Shown piece after piece: positions 34,522 through 45,052 of a stretch of DNA of 64,000 nt (positions are counted from its first letter, which is position 1; each line of letters opens with the position of its first letter). A model generated the notes under the pieces. That model was not told the DNA's origin. It saw only the letters and a list, made by a program, of their open reading frames with translations, and searched no databases. Source of the DNA: Leucobacter tenebrionis (GTDB lineage Bacteria > Actinomycetota > Actinomycetes > Actinomycetales > Microbacteriaceae); assembly GCF_019884725.1 (NCBI RefSeq), contig NZ_CP082322.1, forward strand, positions 2,046,001 to 2,110,000, written 5' to 3'. The position numbers were made by a program, and so were the translations under genes.

Positions 34522-35520
34522 CTACGCCAGCCAGCGCAGCCCGGGGGTGCGCACCGGCGCGTCCCAGAGACGCAGGATCTCATCGTCGGCCGAGAGCAGC
34601 GTGACCGAGCAGCCGGCCATGTCGAGCGAGGTGATGTAGTCGCCCACGAGGGTGCGGGCCACGGTCACGCCGGCACGGTCGAGCAGCTCGGCCACCTCGC
34701 CGTACATGAGGTGCAGCTCGCTGAGCGGGGTGCCGCCCATGCCGTTGAGCATCACGATGACGGGTTCGCCGGTGAAGTCGCGGTCGGCGAGGATCGGCTC
34801 GACCAGCTGCGCGGCGATCTCGGAGGCGGGGGCGAGCGGCACGCGCTTGCGCCCGGGCTCGCCGTGGATGCCGACGCCCATCTCGATCTCGTTCTCGGGG
34901 AGGTCGAAGGTCGGCTTGCCCGCCGCGGGCACGGTGCAGCTGGTGAGCGCCATGCCCATCGACCGTCCCCGCTCGTTGAGCTTCTCGGCGAGAGCGGTCA
35001 CCGCCGCGAGATCCTGCCCCTCCTCGGCTGCGGCCCCCACGATCTTCTCCATGAGCACGGTCAGCCCCACGCCGCGGCGACCGGCGGTGTACAGCGAATC
35101 CTGCACCGCGACGTCGTCGGCGACGACCACTGTCGCGACCTCCACCCCGGTCTCGGCGGCGGCGATCTCGGCGGCCATCTCGAAGTTCATCACGTCGCCC
35201 GTGTAGTTCTTCACGATGTGCAGCACTCCCGCGCCGCGGTCCGCGCCCTTCGTCGCCGCGACCACCTGGTCGGGGGTGGGGGAGGTGAACATCTCGCCCG
35301 CGCAGGCCGCGTCGAGCATGCCGAGGCCGACGAAGCCGCCGTGCAGGGGCTCGTGGCCCGATCCGCCGCCCGAGAGCAGTGCGACCTTGCCCTGCTCCTT
35401 CGGCTCGCTGCGGTAGATCACGCGGTTCTCGTGGTCGACGGTGAGCTCCGGGTGAGCCCGATCCAGGCCCTTGAGCGCGTCGGCGAGCACATCCGCCGGA
35501 TCATTGATGAGCTTCTTCAT
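34522..35520 (-). CDS. dhaK: DhaK: dihydroxyacetone-binding subunit of dihydroxyacetone kinase
   Basis: 332 residues. ALLSGGGSGHEPLHGGFVG, IVKNYTGDVMNFEMA, and GVGIHGEPGRKR with the His that binds dihydroxyacetone covalently. Feeds DHAP into glycolysis. First gene of the dha operon, divergent from an amidohydrolase. No glycerol dehydrogenase or DhaS/DhaR regulator is adjacent. Confidence 0.95.
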   Translation of the reverse strand: MKKLINDPADVLADALKGLDRAHPELTVDHENRVIYRSEPKEQGKVALLSGGGSGHEPLHGGFVGLGMLDAACAGEMFTSPTPDQVVAATKGADRGAGVLHIVKNYTGDVMNFEMAAEIAAAETGVEVATVVVADDVAVQDSLYTAGRRGVGLTVLMEKIVGAAAEEGQDLAAVTALAEKLNERGRSMGMALTSCTVPAAGKPTFDLPENEIEMGVGIHGEPGRKRVPLAPASEIAAQLVEPILADRDFTGEPVIVMLNGMGGTPLSELHLMYGEVAELLDRAGVTVARTLVGDYITSLDMAGCSVTLLSADDEILRLWDAPVRTPGLRWLA

Positions 35521-35775
35521 GACTGCGACCTCCACGTCGGGTTCGAGCTGATCGCGGCGGATGCTGCGAGCGTCCGTGAACGTCTCGCGTGCGGGGTTCC
35601 GTCGACACTGCCGATACTCGTGGATCCGGCGGGGCCTGTCAATGGCGGGGCCGACCGGCGCTCCCGCCGCGAGCCGGGTGAAATCGGGCGCGAAGCCGCC
35701 GGTTCGTCTTCCGCGAGATGCCGCGAACCGATACAAATGTCGAAGGGCCGTGCGGCCCGATGAGAGGACACGAAC

Positions 35776-37410
35776 ATGGCCGGATCCGGCGCTCTGCACA
35801 TCACCGGGCGCTTCGTGCGCACCGACCTCGCCTGCATCGCGGAGGAGCCGGGAGCCGCGGCCGATCCCGCATCCGCCCCCGAGGCCATGCTCGTCGAGAA
35901 CGGCCGCATCACGGCGATCGGATCGCGCGACGAAGTCCCGGCCCCTCCCGGAGCCCGGCGCATCGACCTCGGCGAGGGGTGGGCGATCCCGGGCCTCATC
36001 GAACCCCACGGCCACCCCTCGGAGGCCGCGCAGCTGCTGGGCGAGGGCGTCATCGACATCCGCCCCGTCACTCTCAGCTCCGCTGACGAGGTCTGGAGCA
36101 GCATCAGGGCCGCGCTCGCCGCCGGGCCCGCGCGGGTGCTCGCCAACGGCTGGGATCCGCTGCTGCAGCGCGGCCTCACCCCGCCCGATCGCGCAGAGCT
36201 CGACGCGGTCGCGGGCGACACCCCGCTCGTCATCGTGCACAACTCGCTGCACTCCGCCTACTTCAACACGGCGGCGGCGCGGGAGGCGGGCATCGACCGC
36301 GACACCCCCGACCCGGCGGGTGCTTCGTTCGGCCGCGATGCGTCGGGCGAGCTGAGCGGCGTCGCCTACGAGGCCGCTGCGGTGATGAGGATCGCCGGGC
36401 CCGTCATGGCCGCCGCTCGGGCGCGGCTTCCGCAGCGCATGGCCGAGCACCTCGCGGACGTGCGTCGGCGCGGCATCACCACCGTCGCAGACCTCACCTG
36501 GACATCCGAGCTCGGCCCGCTCTACGAGGGGCTGCGCGAGGCCGGCAGCCTGCCCGTGCGGGTGCGCGGCTACGAGATGTCGCGGCCCGGTGCGACCGCG
36601 ACCGTTCCGCTCGAGAACGGCGACGCCTGGGTGCGGCAGACCGGCATCAAGGTGTGGAGCGACGGATCGCCGTGGGTCGGCAACATCGCCACCTCCTTCC
36701 CGTACCTCGACAACGCCGTCACCCGCGGCATCGGCCTCGAGCCCGGCCACATCGGGCGGGCGAACTACACGACCGAGCAGCTCATCGACATCGGATCGCA
36801 GTACGCGGGCGACGGGTGGCAGCTCGCCTGCCACTCGCACGGCGACGTCGCCGTCGACAGCACGCTCGACGCCTACGAGGAGCTGATCCGCCGGTTCGAA
36901 CTGCGCGACCACCGCTTCCGCGTGGAGCACTGCGGACTCATGACCCCGGCTCAGTTCCGCCGCGCGGCCTCGCTGGGCGTGACGGTCAGCCTCTTCGTCG
37001 ACCACATCACCTACTGGGGCGACGTGCTGGTCGACGACCTGTTCGGGGAGCGCGGATCGGCCTGGGCCGATGCGGGGGCGGCGTTCGCGGCGGGGCACCG
37101 CGCCACCTTCCACAACGACGGCACGGTGACGCCGTACGAGCCGCTGCGCAACATGGCCGTGGCCGAGACCCGCACCTCGCGCACGGGCAGGCACCTCGGC
37201 GGGGGCGCGGGCGTCACCCGCCTCGACGCCCTGCGCGCCCACACCTCGAACGCCGCCTGGCAGCTGCGCAGCGAGCACGAGGTCGGAGCGCTCGCGCCCG
37301 GGCTGCACGCCGACTTCGCGGTGCTCGACGTGGATCCGCGCACGGCCGATCCCGAAGCGCTCGCCGAAGCCCGAGTGCTCGCGACGGCGGTCGACGGCGA
37401 GCTGGGGTAG
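35776..37410 (+). CDS. YtcJ-type amidohydrolase (Amidohydro_3)
   Basis: 544 residues. Metal site WAIPGLIEPHGHPSEA, KVWSDGSPW (Lys usually carbamylated in family), CHSHGDVAVDSTLDAYEE, RVEHCGLMTP and FHNDGTVTPYEPLRN, with C-terminal LAPGLHADFAVLDVDP. Cytosolic hydrolase of unknown substrate. ATG with GAGAGGA upstream. Divergent from dhaK over a 255-nt gap in which I see no further feature. Confidence 0.87.
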   Translation: MAGSGALHITGRFVRTDLACIAEEPGAAADPASAPEAMLVENGRITAIGSRDEVPAPPGARRIDLGEGWAIPGLIEPHGHPSEAAQLLGEGVIDIRPVTLSSADEVWSSIRAALAAGPARVLANGWDPLLQRGLTPPDRAELDAVAGDTPLVIVHNSLHSAYFNTAAAREAGIDRDTPDPAGASFGRDASGELSGVAYEAAAVMRIAGPVMAAARARLPQRMAEHLADVRRRGITTVADLTWTSELGPLYEGLREAGSLPVRVRGYEMSRPGATATVPLENGDAWVRQTGIKVWSDGSPWVGNIATSFPYLDNAVTRGIGLEPGHIGRANYTTEQLIDIGSQYAGDGWQLACHSHGDVAVDSTLDAYEELIRRFELRDHRFRVEHCGLMTPAQFRRAASLGVTVSLFVDHITYWGDVLVDDLFGERGSAWADAGAAFAAGHRATFHNDGTVTPYEPLRNMAVAETRTSRTGRHLGGGAGVTRLDALRAHTSNAAWQLRSEHEVGALAPGLHADFAVLDVDPRTADPEALAEARVLATAVDGELG

Positions 37411-37450
37411 CGGCTGGGCGGGGCCCGGCCGGGACTTGTTCGGCCCCGGG

Positions 37451-37528
37451 CTGCTGAGCCGGGCTGCTGAGCCGGGCTGCTGAGCCGGGTTGCTGAGCCG
37501 GGCTGCTGAGCCGGGCTGCTGAGCCGGG
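37451..37528. repeat. 13-bp tandem array (6 units)
   Basis: Six near-perfect units CTGCTGAGCCGGG (unit 4 begins TTG) between the convergent amidohydrolase and LuxR genes. Shares the GCTGAGC core, in reverse orientation, with 27448-27538. Confidence 0.85.
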
Positions 37529-37567
37529 CCGCTTCCGGGGGCGCCGCGCACCGCCGGCGCCGGATCG

Positions 37568-40126
37568 CTAGAGCAGGCCGATCTGCCGCGCCCGCCCCAG
37601 CGCGTCGGCGCGGGACGACACCCGCAGCTTGCGGTAGATGCTGCGCGTCTGCGACTTGATCGTGTTCACGGAGACGTGGAGGGCGTTCGCGATCTCCTCG
37701 TTCGACGCCTGGGTCGCCAATTCGAGGAGCACCAACGTCTCCCGCTTGGAGAGCTTCTCGAAGGTCTCCGCCTCGGTCTCGAACGGCGTGCCGACGGGAT
37801 CGATCCAGATCCCCTCGGGCACGAGTGCGCGCAGCACTCGCAGATCCACCGCGGGCACCCACGAGAGCGGCAGCCGGTTGCGGGTGCGATCGAGGGAGTA
37901 CAGGGCCTGCTCCAGGAGCGTGCCCGCGTACCCGGTCTCGCCGAGCCGGGCGTGCGCCGCAGCGCTCAGCAGCAGGTGCTGCGCCTGATGCGAGGGGATC
38001 AGATCGTGGGTGCGGATCCTGTCGAGCAGAGCGGCGGACTCCTGCGGCTGACCCGAGAGCAGCGCGAGCCTCGCCCGCGCGAGCATGGTGACGGGAGCCT
38101 CGCCGCGATGCGTCAGCACGGCGCGGGCGCGGGGCAGATCCCCGACCGCCATCAGCAGGTCGGCGTGCAGCGTGCGCAGCTCCTCGGCCCAGCCCGAGCT
38201 CAGCGGGAACGAACTCAGGGAATCGCGGGTCGCCTCCAGCTCTTCGAGGCCCCGCGCGGCCTCGCCGCTGAGGAGCCGCACGACCCCTCGCGTCCAGGCG
38301 ATCGTCGACCACTGCTCGAACTCCTCGAGCCGCTTCGCGACCGGCTGCAGAGCCTCGAGCGCCGTGCCGCCGTCTCCGCGGTTCAGAGCGGTGAGCGCGC
38401 TCGAGAGGTGCCATCCGACGGCGTAGAGCGATCCCTCCCAGCCCTTCCAGGGTGAGGTGCCGACCATCGCGATCTCGCGCTCGGCCCCCACCATGTCGCC
38501 GGTGTAGGCGCGGGTGAACGAGAGCACAGAGTGCGTGTGGAACGGGCGGCCGGGGTGCGGGTCGCCCTCCATCCCCTGAGCGAGTTCGAGCACGCGCGGG
38601 ATCCGGTGGGCGAGCAGCGCCGTGATCACCAGCTGCAGGGTGCCGGCGTAGAGCCAGGGCTCGGCCGAGAGATCCTTCGCCCTTGCGACGAGCCGCACGA
38701 ACTCCTCGCCGGCGCGCGCGGCCTCGTCGTAGTTGCGGCTCACCCGCATGCCCCCGAACCTGGCCAGCGCTGCGAACAGCTCTTCGGCGCTGCCCGCGGG
38801 GATCGGCCGCCGTGAGAGTTCGGTGAGGCCGATGCGCAGGAGCTGCCGGATGCGCTGAGTGGGAATGATCGCGCTCTCGCTGAGCGCGATCGAGAGCGCG
38901 ATCGGCAGCTCGCCCTTGCGCTGGAGGCGCTCGGTGGGGAGCGGGTTCAGCAGCGCGATCACCTCGGCCGAGCGGAACTGGCTGAGCTCTGAGAAGTAGC
39001 GCGCGAAGTGGGGAAAGACCAGGCCGTCCATCCCCCCTTCGATGAGCATCCCGAGCGTCTCGACGGGGTCCGCGAGGTCGCGCAGCTGCTCGTAGGCGAT
39101 GCGGCGCACCTCGGTGACGCGTTCGGCACCGAGCTCGTGCACCGCCCGCTGCCTGAGGGCCGAGGTGATGAGGGCGTGCATGAGGAAGACGGGGCGGCCG
39201 CGGCGGATCGCGATGCGCCCGAGCCCGCGCTCCTCCAGCGCCTCCACCAGTCTCCAACCCTGGCCCGAGTGCTCCAGACGCCGCGCGAGCGGCTCATCGA
39301 CCTCGGGGCACAGGGAGACGGCGAGTGCGAGCGCCTCCTTCGCCGGGTCGTCGAATCGCGGCGTGAAATCGGTGAGCACCGATGCGATGCCGCGCTCGAC
39401 CTCGTCGAGCTCGGGCCTGCGGGAGCCGTCGGCCGAGAGCCCCTCCATCACGGAGAGCGAGAGCCGCACGGCGAGGGAGTGGCCGCGGGTCATGCGCTCG
39501 AGCACCGCGAGCTCGCTCTTCGTGACCGGATACGGCAGCGCGGAGGCGAGCTGCGCGAGTTCCCCGCTCGTGAACGCGAGCTCTGCGGAATCGATGACGG
39601 TGGTCTCGATGGCCGTCGATGTCAGCGGCGCCTCGAACCGGGTGCGACGCCTGCTCGAGGCGATGATGCGCAGCGGTGATGCGATGCGCATGAGGGAGAC
39701 GAGCTGATCCTGCAGGGCATCCTCGGCCAGGTGGAGGTCGTCGAGCACGAGCACCACACGGGATTCGGCGCGCAGCACTGTCGACGCCAGCAGGGCGGGA
39801 GCGTCATCGGGTGAGATGAAGCCGCTGAGGTAGCCGTCGAAGATGCGCTGGAACACCTCCGGAGCCGCGGTTCTGAGTGCTGCGAAGGTGCGCAGCCAGA
39901 AGCTGCGGGCGTCGATGATGCCCTCGTCGAGCGTCACCCAGGCGACCGCGGTATCGCGGTGCTCTCGAGCCCACCGCGCGATGAGCGCCGTCTTGCCCGC
40001 GCCTCCCTCGGCGCGCACCACCACGACGCGGCCGCCGTTCTCGATCTGCGAGAGCAGTCGCTCCCGTCGCAGTTGGCCCGGTGCATCGATCGGTACTGCA
40101 GCATCGGGTCGGGGGTCGCCAAGCAC
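37568..40126 (-). CDS. MalT-like large LuxR-family regulator (STAND ATPase)
   Basis: 852 residues from GTG 40126, which has AAAGGGA upstream; a longer frame exists but lacks a site. N-terminal P-loop VVVRAEGGAGKTALIARW, Walker B VVLVLDDLHLAED, a long TPR-like helical middle and the C-terminal LuxR HTH (LSKRETLVLLELATQASNEE, VSVNTIKSQTRSIYRKL). ATP- and ligand-dependent activator. Divergent from the amino-acid ABC operon across 286 nt (nothing but a possible -10 TACACT near 40351), which may be its target. Confidence 0.9.
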   Translation of the reverse strand: MLGDPRPDAAVPIDAPGQLRRERLLSQIENGGRVVVVRAEGGAGKTALIARWAREHRDTAVAWVTLDEGIIDARSFWLRTFAALRTAAPEVFQRIFDGYLSGFISPDDAPALLASTVLRAESRVVLVLDDLHLAEDALQDQLVSLMRIASPLRIIASSRRRTRFEAPLTSTAIETTVIDSAELAFTSGELAQLASALPYPVTKSELAVLERMTRGHSLAVRLSLSVMEGLSADGSRRPELDEVERGIASVLTDFTPRFDDPAKEALALAVSLCPEVDEPLARRLEHSGQGWRLVEALEERGLGRIAIRRGRPVFLMHALITSALRQRAVHELGAERVTEVRRIAYEQLRDLADPVETLGMLIEGGMDGLVFPHFARYFSELSQFRSAEVIALLNPLPTERLQRKGELPIALSIALSESAIIPTQRIRQLLRIGLTELSRRPIPAGSAEELFAALARFGGMRVSRNYDEAARAGEEFVRLVARAKDLSAEPWLYAGTLQLVITALLAHRIPRVLELAQGMEGDPHPGRPFHTHSVLSFTRAYTGDMVGAEREIAMVGTSPWKGWEGSLYAVGWHLSSALTALNRGDGGTALEALQPVAKRLEEFEQWSTIAWTRGVVRLLSGEAARGLEELEATRDSLSSFPLSSGWAEELRTLHADLLMAVGDLPRARAVLTHRGEAPVTMLARARLALLSGQPQESAALLDRIRTHDLIPSHQAQHLLLSAAAHARLGETGYAGTLLEQALYSLDRTRNRLPLSWVPAVDLRVLRALVPEGIWIDPVGTPFETEAETFEKLSKRETLVLLELATQASNEEIANALHVSVNTIKSQTRSIYRKLRVSSRADALGRARQIGLL

Positions 40127-40412
40127 AGCGTGATTCCCTTTCGCGCCAGGGTATCTGAGGCGAAGCGCCCCCGCGCTTCGGCCCCTGGACACCGCCCACT
40201 TCTGTCGGCTCCCCCGATAGACAGCTTAACCCGAATGTTACATCAGTGTTTTATCGTCGGGCCCCGCGGAAAGACGCGGCGGAGACGAGCGCTCCAGTCC
40301 GGCTCTGGAGCCGCATAGAGACCCTGTGATCCGCTCGATACATCGGGGCAGTACACTCGGAGCGAGTTCGAACGCCGGGCACCCCTCGGCCATCCGTCAT
40401 TTGGAGGAATCG

Positions 40413-41315
40413 ATGAAGATTCGCTATGCAGTTCCCGCCATCGCCGCGGCTGCTCTGCTCACGCTCACGGGCTGCGTCAACAACGCCGAGTCCGAGGGCG
40501 GTGGTCAAGGCGGGGGAAGCACCTCGGCCCCTGCAGATATCGCCCCCGACCAGGCGGCCGTCGATCTGCTGCCCGACGAGCTCAAGGACTCCGGCGTGCT
40601 GCGCATCGGCACCGACGCCGAGTACCCGCCGAACGAGTACAAGGACGCCGACGGCAACCCCACCGGATGGGGCGTCGAGCTCGCGGAGGCCGTCTCGGCC
40701 AAGCTCGGCCTCGATCCCGAGTGGGAGATCCTCGGCTTCGACAGCATCATCCCGCGTATCCAGGAGGGGGCCCTCGACATGGGCTCGTCGTCCTTCACCG
40801 ACACCCTCGAGCGCCAGAAGTCCGTCGACTTCGTCAACTTCCTGAACGCGGGCACGCAGTGGGCGGCGCCCGTCGGGTCGGACGTGAACCCCGATGATGC
40901 CTGCGGTCTGACGATCGCGGTGCAGGCCACGACCGTGCAGGACACCGAGGAGCTGCCGGCGAAGTCGAAGGCGTGCACCGACGCGGGCAAGGACGCGATC
41001 GAGATTCTGCGCTTCGACGGCCAGCCCGAGGCGACGCAGGCCGTGGTCGACGGCCGCGCCGACGCCTTCTCGGCCGACCTGCCGGTGACCGGCGACGCGG
41101 TGGCCAAGCTCTCGGACCAGCTCGAGACCGTCGGCGACGTCTTCGACGCGGCGCCCTACGGCTTCGCGACGCAGAAGGACAGCGACACCACGAAGGCGGT
41201 GCAGGCCGCGCTGCAGTCGCTCATCGACGACGGCACGTACCTCGAGATCCTGACCGACGCGGGCATCGAGGCGGGCGCGCTCACCGAGGCCACGATCAAC
41301 GCCGGCTCCGCCTGA
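40413..41315 (+). CDS. Amino-acid ABC transporter substrate-binding lipoprotein
   Basis: 300 residues, family 3 solute-binding protein. Lipobox LTLTGC, then GVLRIGTDAEYPPNEYKDAD, GWGVELAEAVSAKLGL and IIPRIQEGALDMGSSSFTDT. Binds a polar amino acid or opine-like compound outside the membrane. ATG with TTGGAGGA upstream. First gene of the three-gene importer. Confidence 0.92.
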   Translation: MKIRYAVPAIAAAALLTLTGCVNNAESEGGGQGGGSTSAPADIAPDQAAVDLLPDELKDSGVLRIGTDAEYPPNEYKDADGNPTGWGVELAEAVSAKLGLDPEWEILGFDSIIPRIQEGALDMGSSSFTDTLERQKSVDFVNFLNAGTQWAAPVGSDVNPDDACGLTIAVQATTVQDTEELPAKSKACTDAGKDAIEILRFDGQPEATQAVVDGRADAFSADLPVTGDAVAKLSDQLETVGDVFDAAPYGFATQKDSDTTKAVQAALQSLIDDGTYLEILTDAGIEAGALTEATINAGSA

Positions 41316-41323
41316 TCCTCGTC

Positions 41324-42363
41324 ATGAACATGCAGAATTCCGACGGTTCCGTCTCCGGGGCGACCCGCGAGACGGAACCCGAGCAGATCCAGGCGATACG
41401 TCTGAGGCATCCGTGGCGCAGCGTGTTCGCGGTGGTGCTCGTGCTGATCGCGGCGCTGTTCCTGTACGACACCGCGTTCAACCGACCCGTCTACAACTGG
41501 GCCGAGGTCGGCAAGTACCTCTTCGACGAGCGCATCGTCATCGGCGCCGGGTACACGCTGCAGCTCACCGTCTACTCGATGATCATCGCCATCGTGCTCG
41601 GCGTCGCGATGGCGGTCATGCGCCAGTCGCCGAATCCCGTCGTGCGATCGGTCGCGTGGGTGTATCTGTGGCTGTTCCGCGGCACCCCGGTGTACGTGCA
41701 GCTCACGTTCTGGGGTCTCATGCCGGTCATCTACAAGACGATCGAGCTCGGGATCCCCTTCACCGAGGCGGTCACCTCGTTCACGACGAAGGACCTGCTG
41801 AACTACTTCACGCTCGCCGTGATCGGCCTTGCGCTCAATGAGGCGGCGTACATGGCCGAGATCGTGCGCGCCGGGCTGCTCTCCGTCGACAAGGGGCAGG
41901 ACGAGGCCGCAACCGCGCTCGGCCTCGGCTGGTGGCACACCATGAGCCGCGTCGTGCTGCCGCAGGCGATGCGCGTGATCATCCCGCCGACCGGCAACGA
42001 GGTGATCTCGATGCTGAAGACGACCTCGCTCGTCACGGCCGTGCCCTTCACGCTCGACCTGTACGGCCGCGCCAAGGACATCTCGGCCGTGACCTACCAG
42101 CCGGTGCCCATGCTCATCGTGGCGTCCATCTGGTACCTCGCGGTGACGTCGATCCTCATGGTGGGCCAGTACTACCTCGAGCGGCACTTCGCGAAGGGTG
42201 TCGCCCAGCGGCCCGACGTGATGAAGCCGACGGTCGAGACCGCGGCGATCGGTGTCGTGGGCGAGGCCGCGGGCCGGGGCGGCGCCGATGCGAACCCCAC
42301 GTACCCGAGTGCGGGCGGCGGCGAGAACATCGTGCCCCCGCACAATCGTCCAGGAGGTGGCGC

Positions 42364-42367
<4 letters not shown>
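41324..42367 (+). CDS. Polar amino-acid ABC transporter permease
   Basis: 347 residues, His/Glu/Gln-type permease ([85 protein letters not shown]). It has an extra N-terminal cytoplasmic part and a Gly-rich C-tail ([18 protein letters not shown]). Only one permease is encoded, so it should homodimerise. Stop overlaps the ATPase start (ATGA). Confidence 0.92.
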
Positions 42368-43143
<776 letters not shown>

Positions 43144-43171
43144 TCGGAGCGCCGGCCTTCGTCGCTCCACT

Positions 43172-43254
43172 GAGACCGACGCTTTCAGCGAGACCGACGA
43201 TTTCAGAGGCCCTGAAACCGTCGGTCTCGCTGAAAGCGTCGTGTTCGGCGCGGG
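43172..43254. repeat. 83-bp palindromic repeat, copy 1
   Basis: Contains a hairpin 43178-43240: 22-bp perfect stem, one mismatch, 6 bp, 5-nt loop. Followed by TCGTGTTCGGCGCGGG, also shared with copy 2. Lies between the convergent ABC ATPase and AbiEi-like genes, so may also end transcription. Confidence 0.85.
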
Positions 43255-43277
43255 AAGCGGGGCGAGCGAAGGCGCGC

Positions 43278-44300
43278 TCAGAACCCGGGGATATGCAGCC
43301 CGAAGGCGCTCAGCCGGGCCCCGAGTCTGCGTGCGGTGCCGATGCTGCTCCATCCCCAGCGCGCCACGGACTTGCGATGGATGCCCCGCACCTCGTCTTC
43401 GCGCTCCTTCTCGTCGAGCAGTACCTGTTCGAGCGTGCGCCCGTTCCGGTAGTCGGGATCGGTGTACTTGATCCGGCCGTCCATCTCCCCGAAGCAGGCC
43501 TGTCCGACGAACTCGAAGTCCATCCGGTGGACGGCTCCGTTCAGCCCTGAGACCGCAACCTGAAACTCGAACGGCACCCTGAGCCGCACCAGCTGCAGAC
43601 GGCTCACGCTCTCGGCGAGCGAGTCTGCTCGCGGGTCGGCGAGCTCAAGGATCCGGCTGCCCCGGCGGACTCCTCGCACACCCGGTCGCTCACGCAGGAT
43701 CCGGAGCTGGGACTCGCGCCACTGCTCGACCGGCGCCGGTGCCGCGTAGTGCGGGTCGCCGAGGATGCGGCGTAGCGCACTGTCGGCGCAGCCGAGGGCG
43801 AGTTCGGGCGTTGCGAGCCGAGCGAGATCGCGGACCGTGCGGTCGAGGGTGGTGACCCGCGGCCCCGCGACCGTGGTGACGTCGTCCTCTCCATAGGGCT
43901 CGGAGTGGCGGATCACCGCTCCCCGGCTCCGTCCCGGCCTCTCCGGCGGGGTGAGCAGATGGACCCGCTGAGGCGAGCTCCGCTTGAGGCCGTAAAGCGG
44001 GAGACCCCAGAGCACGGCGGCGGAGAGATGCGAGAAGATGGGTGGCTCGTCGATGAGCCCGGCACTGCCGGGCTTGGCACTGCCGAGCCTGGCGACGGCG
44101 AGCGTGCGCGCGAGCAGACGCTGTTCTTCGTAGAGCCCGTCCCAGAGGCTCCGGTCGAGATAACAGCCGCGGATCACTCTGACGAGGAGCCCCGCCTCCG
44201 TCCTCGCGCGCAACTCGTGATCGCTGAGCTCCCCGTCCAGCAAATGCCGTCGAACGATGAGCGCAGCGTCGAGCTGTGCGAGATGTTGCGTGTAGTCCAC
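43278..44300 (-). CDS. AbiEi-like / PD-(D/E)xK-type hypothetical protein
   Basis: 340 residues from GTG 44300. N-terminal HTH-like part (LLDGELSDHELRARTEAGLL, VRVIRGCYLD) as in AbiEi-type antitoxin-like proteins; middle FSHLSAAVLWGLPLYG and VTTLDRTVRDLAR; C-terminal RMDFEFVGQACFGEMDGRIK, resembling a DUF559/Vsr-like nuclease core. Common as singletons in Actinobacteria; no toxin partner is adjacent. A longer frame would run through the palindromic repeat and is rejected. Confidence 0.72.
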   Translation of the reverse strand: MDYTQHLAQLDAALIVRRHLLDGELSDHELRARTEAGLLVRVIRGCYLDRSLWDGLYEEQRLLARTLAVARLGSAKPGSAGLIDEPPIFSHLSAAVLWGLPLYGLKRSSPQRVHLLTPPERPGRSRGAVIRHSEPYGEDDVTTVAGPRVTTLDRTVRDLARLATPELALGCADSALRRILGDPHYAAPAPVEQWRESQLRILRERPGVRGVRRGSRILELADPRADSLAESVSRLQLVRLRVPFEFQVAVSGLNGAVHRMDFEFVGQACFGEMDGRIKYTDPDYRNGRTLEQVLLDEKEREDEVRGIHRKSVARWGWSSIGTARRLGARLSAFGLHIPGF

Positions 44301-44469
44301 GACGCCATGGTCGCAGCGGTGCGCGTCGCGAGCGGGCCTCTGACGAAGAATGTGGACAAGTACGTCGACCCCAAGCATTGCCCGAGGTTGTGAGCGAAGC
44401 AGGAGCGGCTCTCGAAGTGGGCTCTCGAAGTGGGCTCTCGAGACGCCCTGCTTCGTTGCTCTCTCCGGC

Positions 44470-44552
44470 GAGACCGACGCTTTCAGTGAGACCGACTGTT
44501 CCAGCGCCCCTGAAACCGTCGGTCTCAATGAAACCGTCGTGTTCGGAGCGGG
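44470..44552. repeat. 83-bp palindromic repeat, copy 2
   Basis: Same length and orientation as 43172-43254, with several substitutions that weaken the stem (44476-44538). Lies between tagD-like and AbiEi-like genes, so the two copies bracket the AbiEi-like gene as direct repeats. Confidence 0.85.
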
Positions 44553-44571
44553 TGGCCGAGGGCCCCGGGCC

Positions 44572-44970
44572 TTACGAGTTGACGCCGAGATCCCGCTTGA
44601 TCTTGGTGGTCGAGACGCCCTCGGTGCGGTCGAGGTAGACGACCTCGCAGTAGGGGCGCAGGATCTCGAAGCGCTCGTCGCCCTCCCAGTCGCCGCCCAT
44701 CACGACCGCGTCGATCTCGTACTTCTGCACGTCGCGAATCTTCTGGTCCCACGACTCCTCGGGAATGACGAGGTCGACGTAGCGCACCGCCTCGAGCATG
44801 TTCTTGCGGGTCTCGAAGTCGTGGTAGGTCTTCTTGCCCTTGCCCGCGTTGAACTCCTCGGTCGAGGCCGCCACGACGAGGTAGTCGCCGAGATCGCGCG
44901 CCCGCTTGAGGAGTCGGATGTGCCCCCAGTGCAGGAGGTCGAAGGTGCCGTAGGTCAGGATACGCTTCAT
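44572..44970 (-). CDS. tagD: Glycerol-3-phosphate cytidylyltransferase-like protein
   Basis: 132 residues, complete nucleotidyltransferase: YGTFDLLHWGHIRLLKRA (HxGH), VVAASTEEFNAGKGKK, and RTEGVSTTKIKRDLG (ISTT-type). Forms CDP-glycerol (or a CDP-ribitol-like product) for wall teichoic-acid-type polymers. Single gene; other polymer genes are not nearby, so the exact product is open. Confidence 0.9.
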   Translation of the reverse strand: MKRILTYGTFDLLHWGHIRLLKRARDLGDYLVVAASTEEFNAGKGKKTYHDFETRKNMLEAVRYVDLVIPEESWDQKIRDVQKYEIDAVVMGGDWEGDERFEILRPYCEVVYLDRTEGVSTTKIKRDLGVNS

Positions 44971-45052
44971 TTTTCTATCCTAAGCCGCATCGCCCGCGTA
45001 CCCTGGAGGAAAGGGCGGCCCACCGGGCGGCCCGGAGACGAGGGAGGTCACG

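Noticed and set aside
34522-37551. Continuous minus-strand frame extending dhaK to over 1000 codons
   Set aside because: DhaK homology begins at ATG 35520; the upstream part is antisense to the amidohydrolase and crosses a tandem array.
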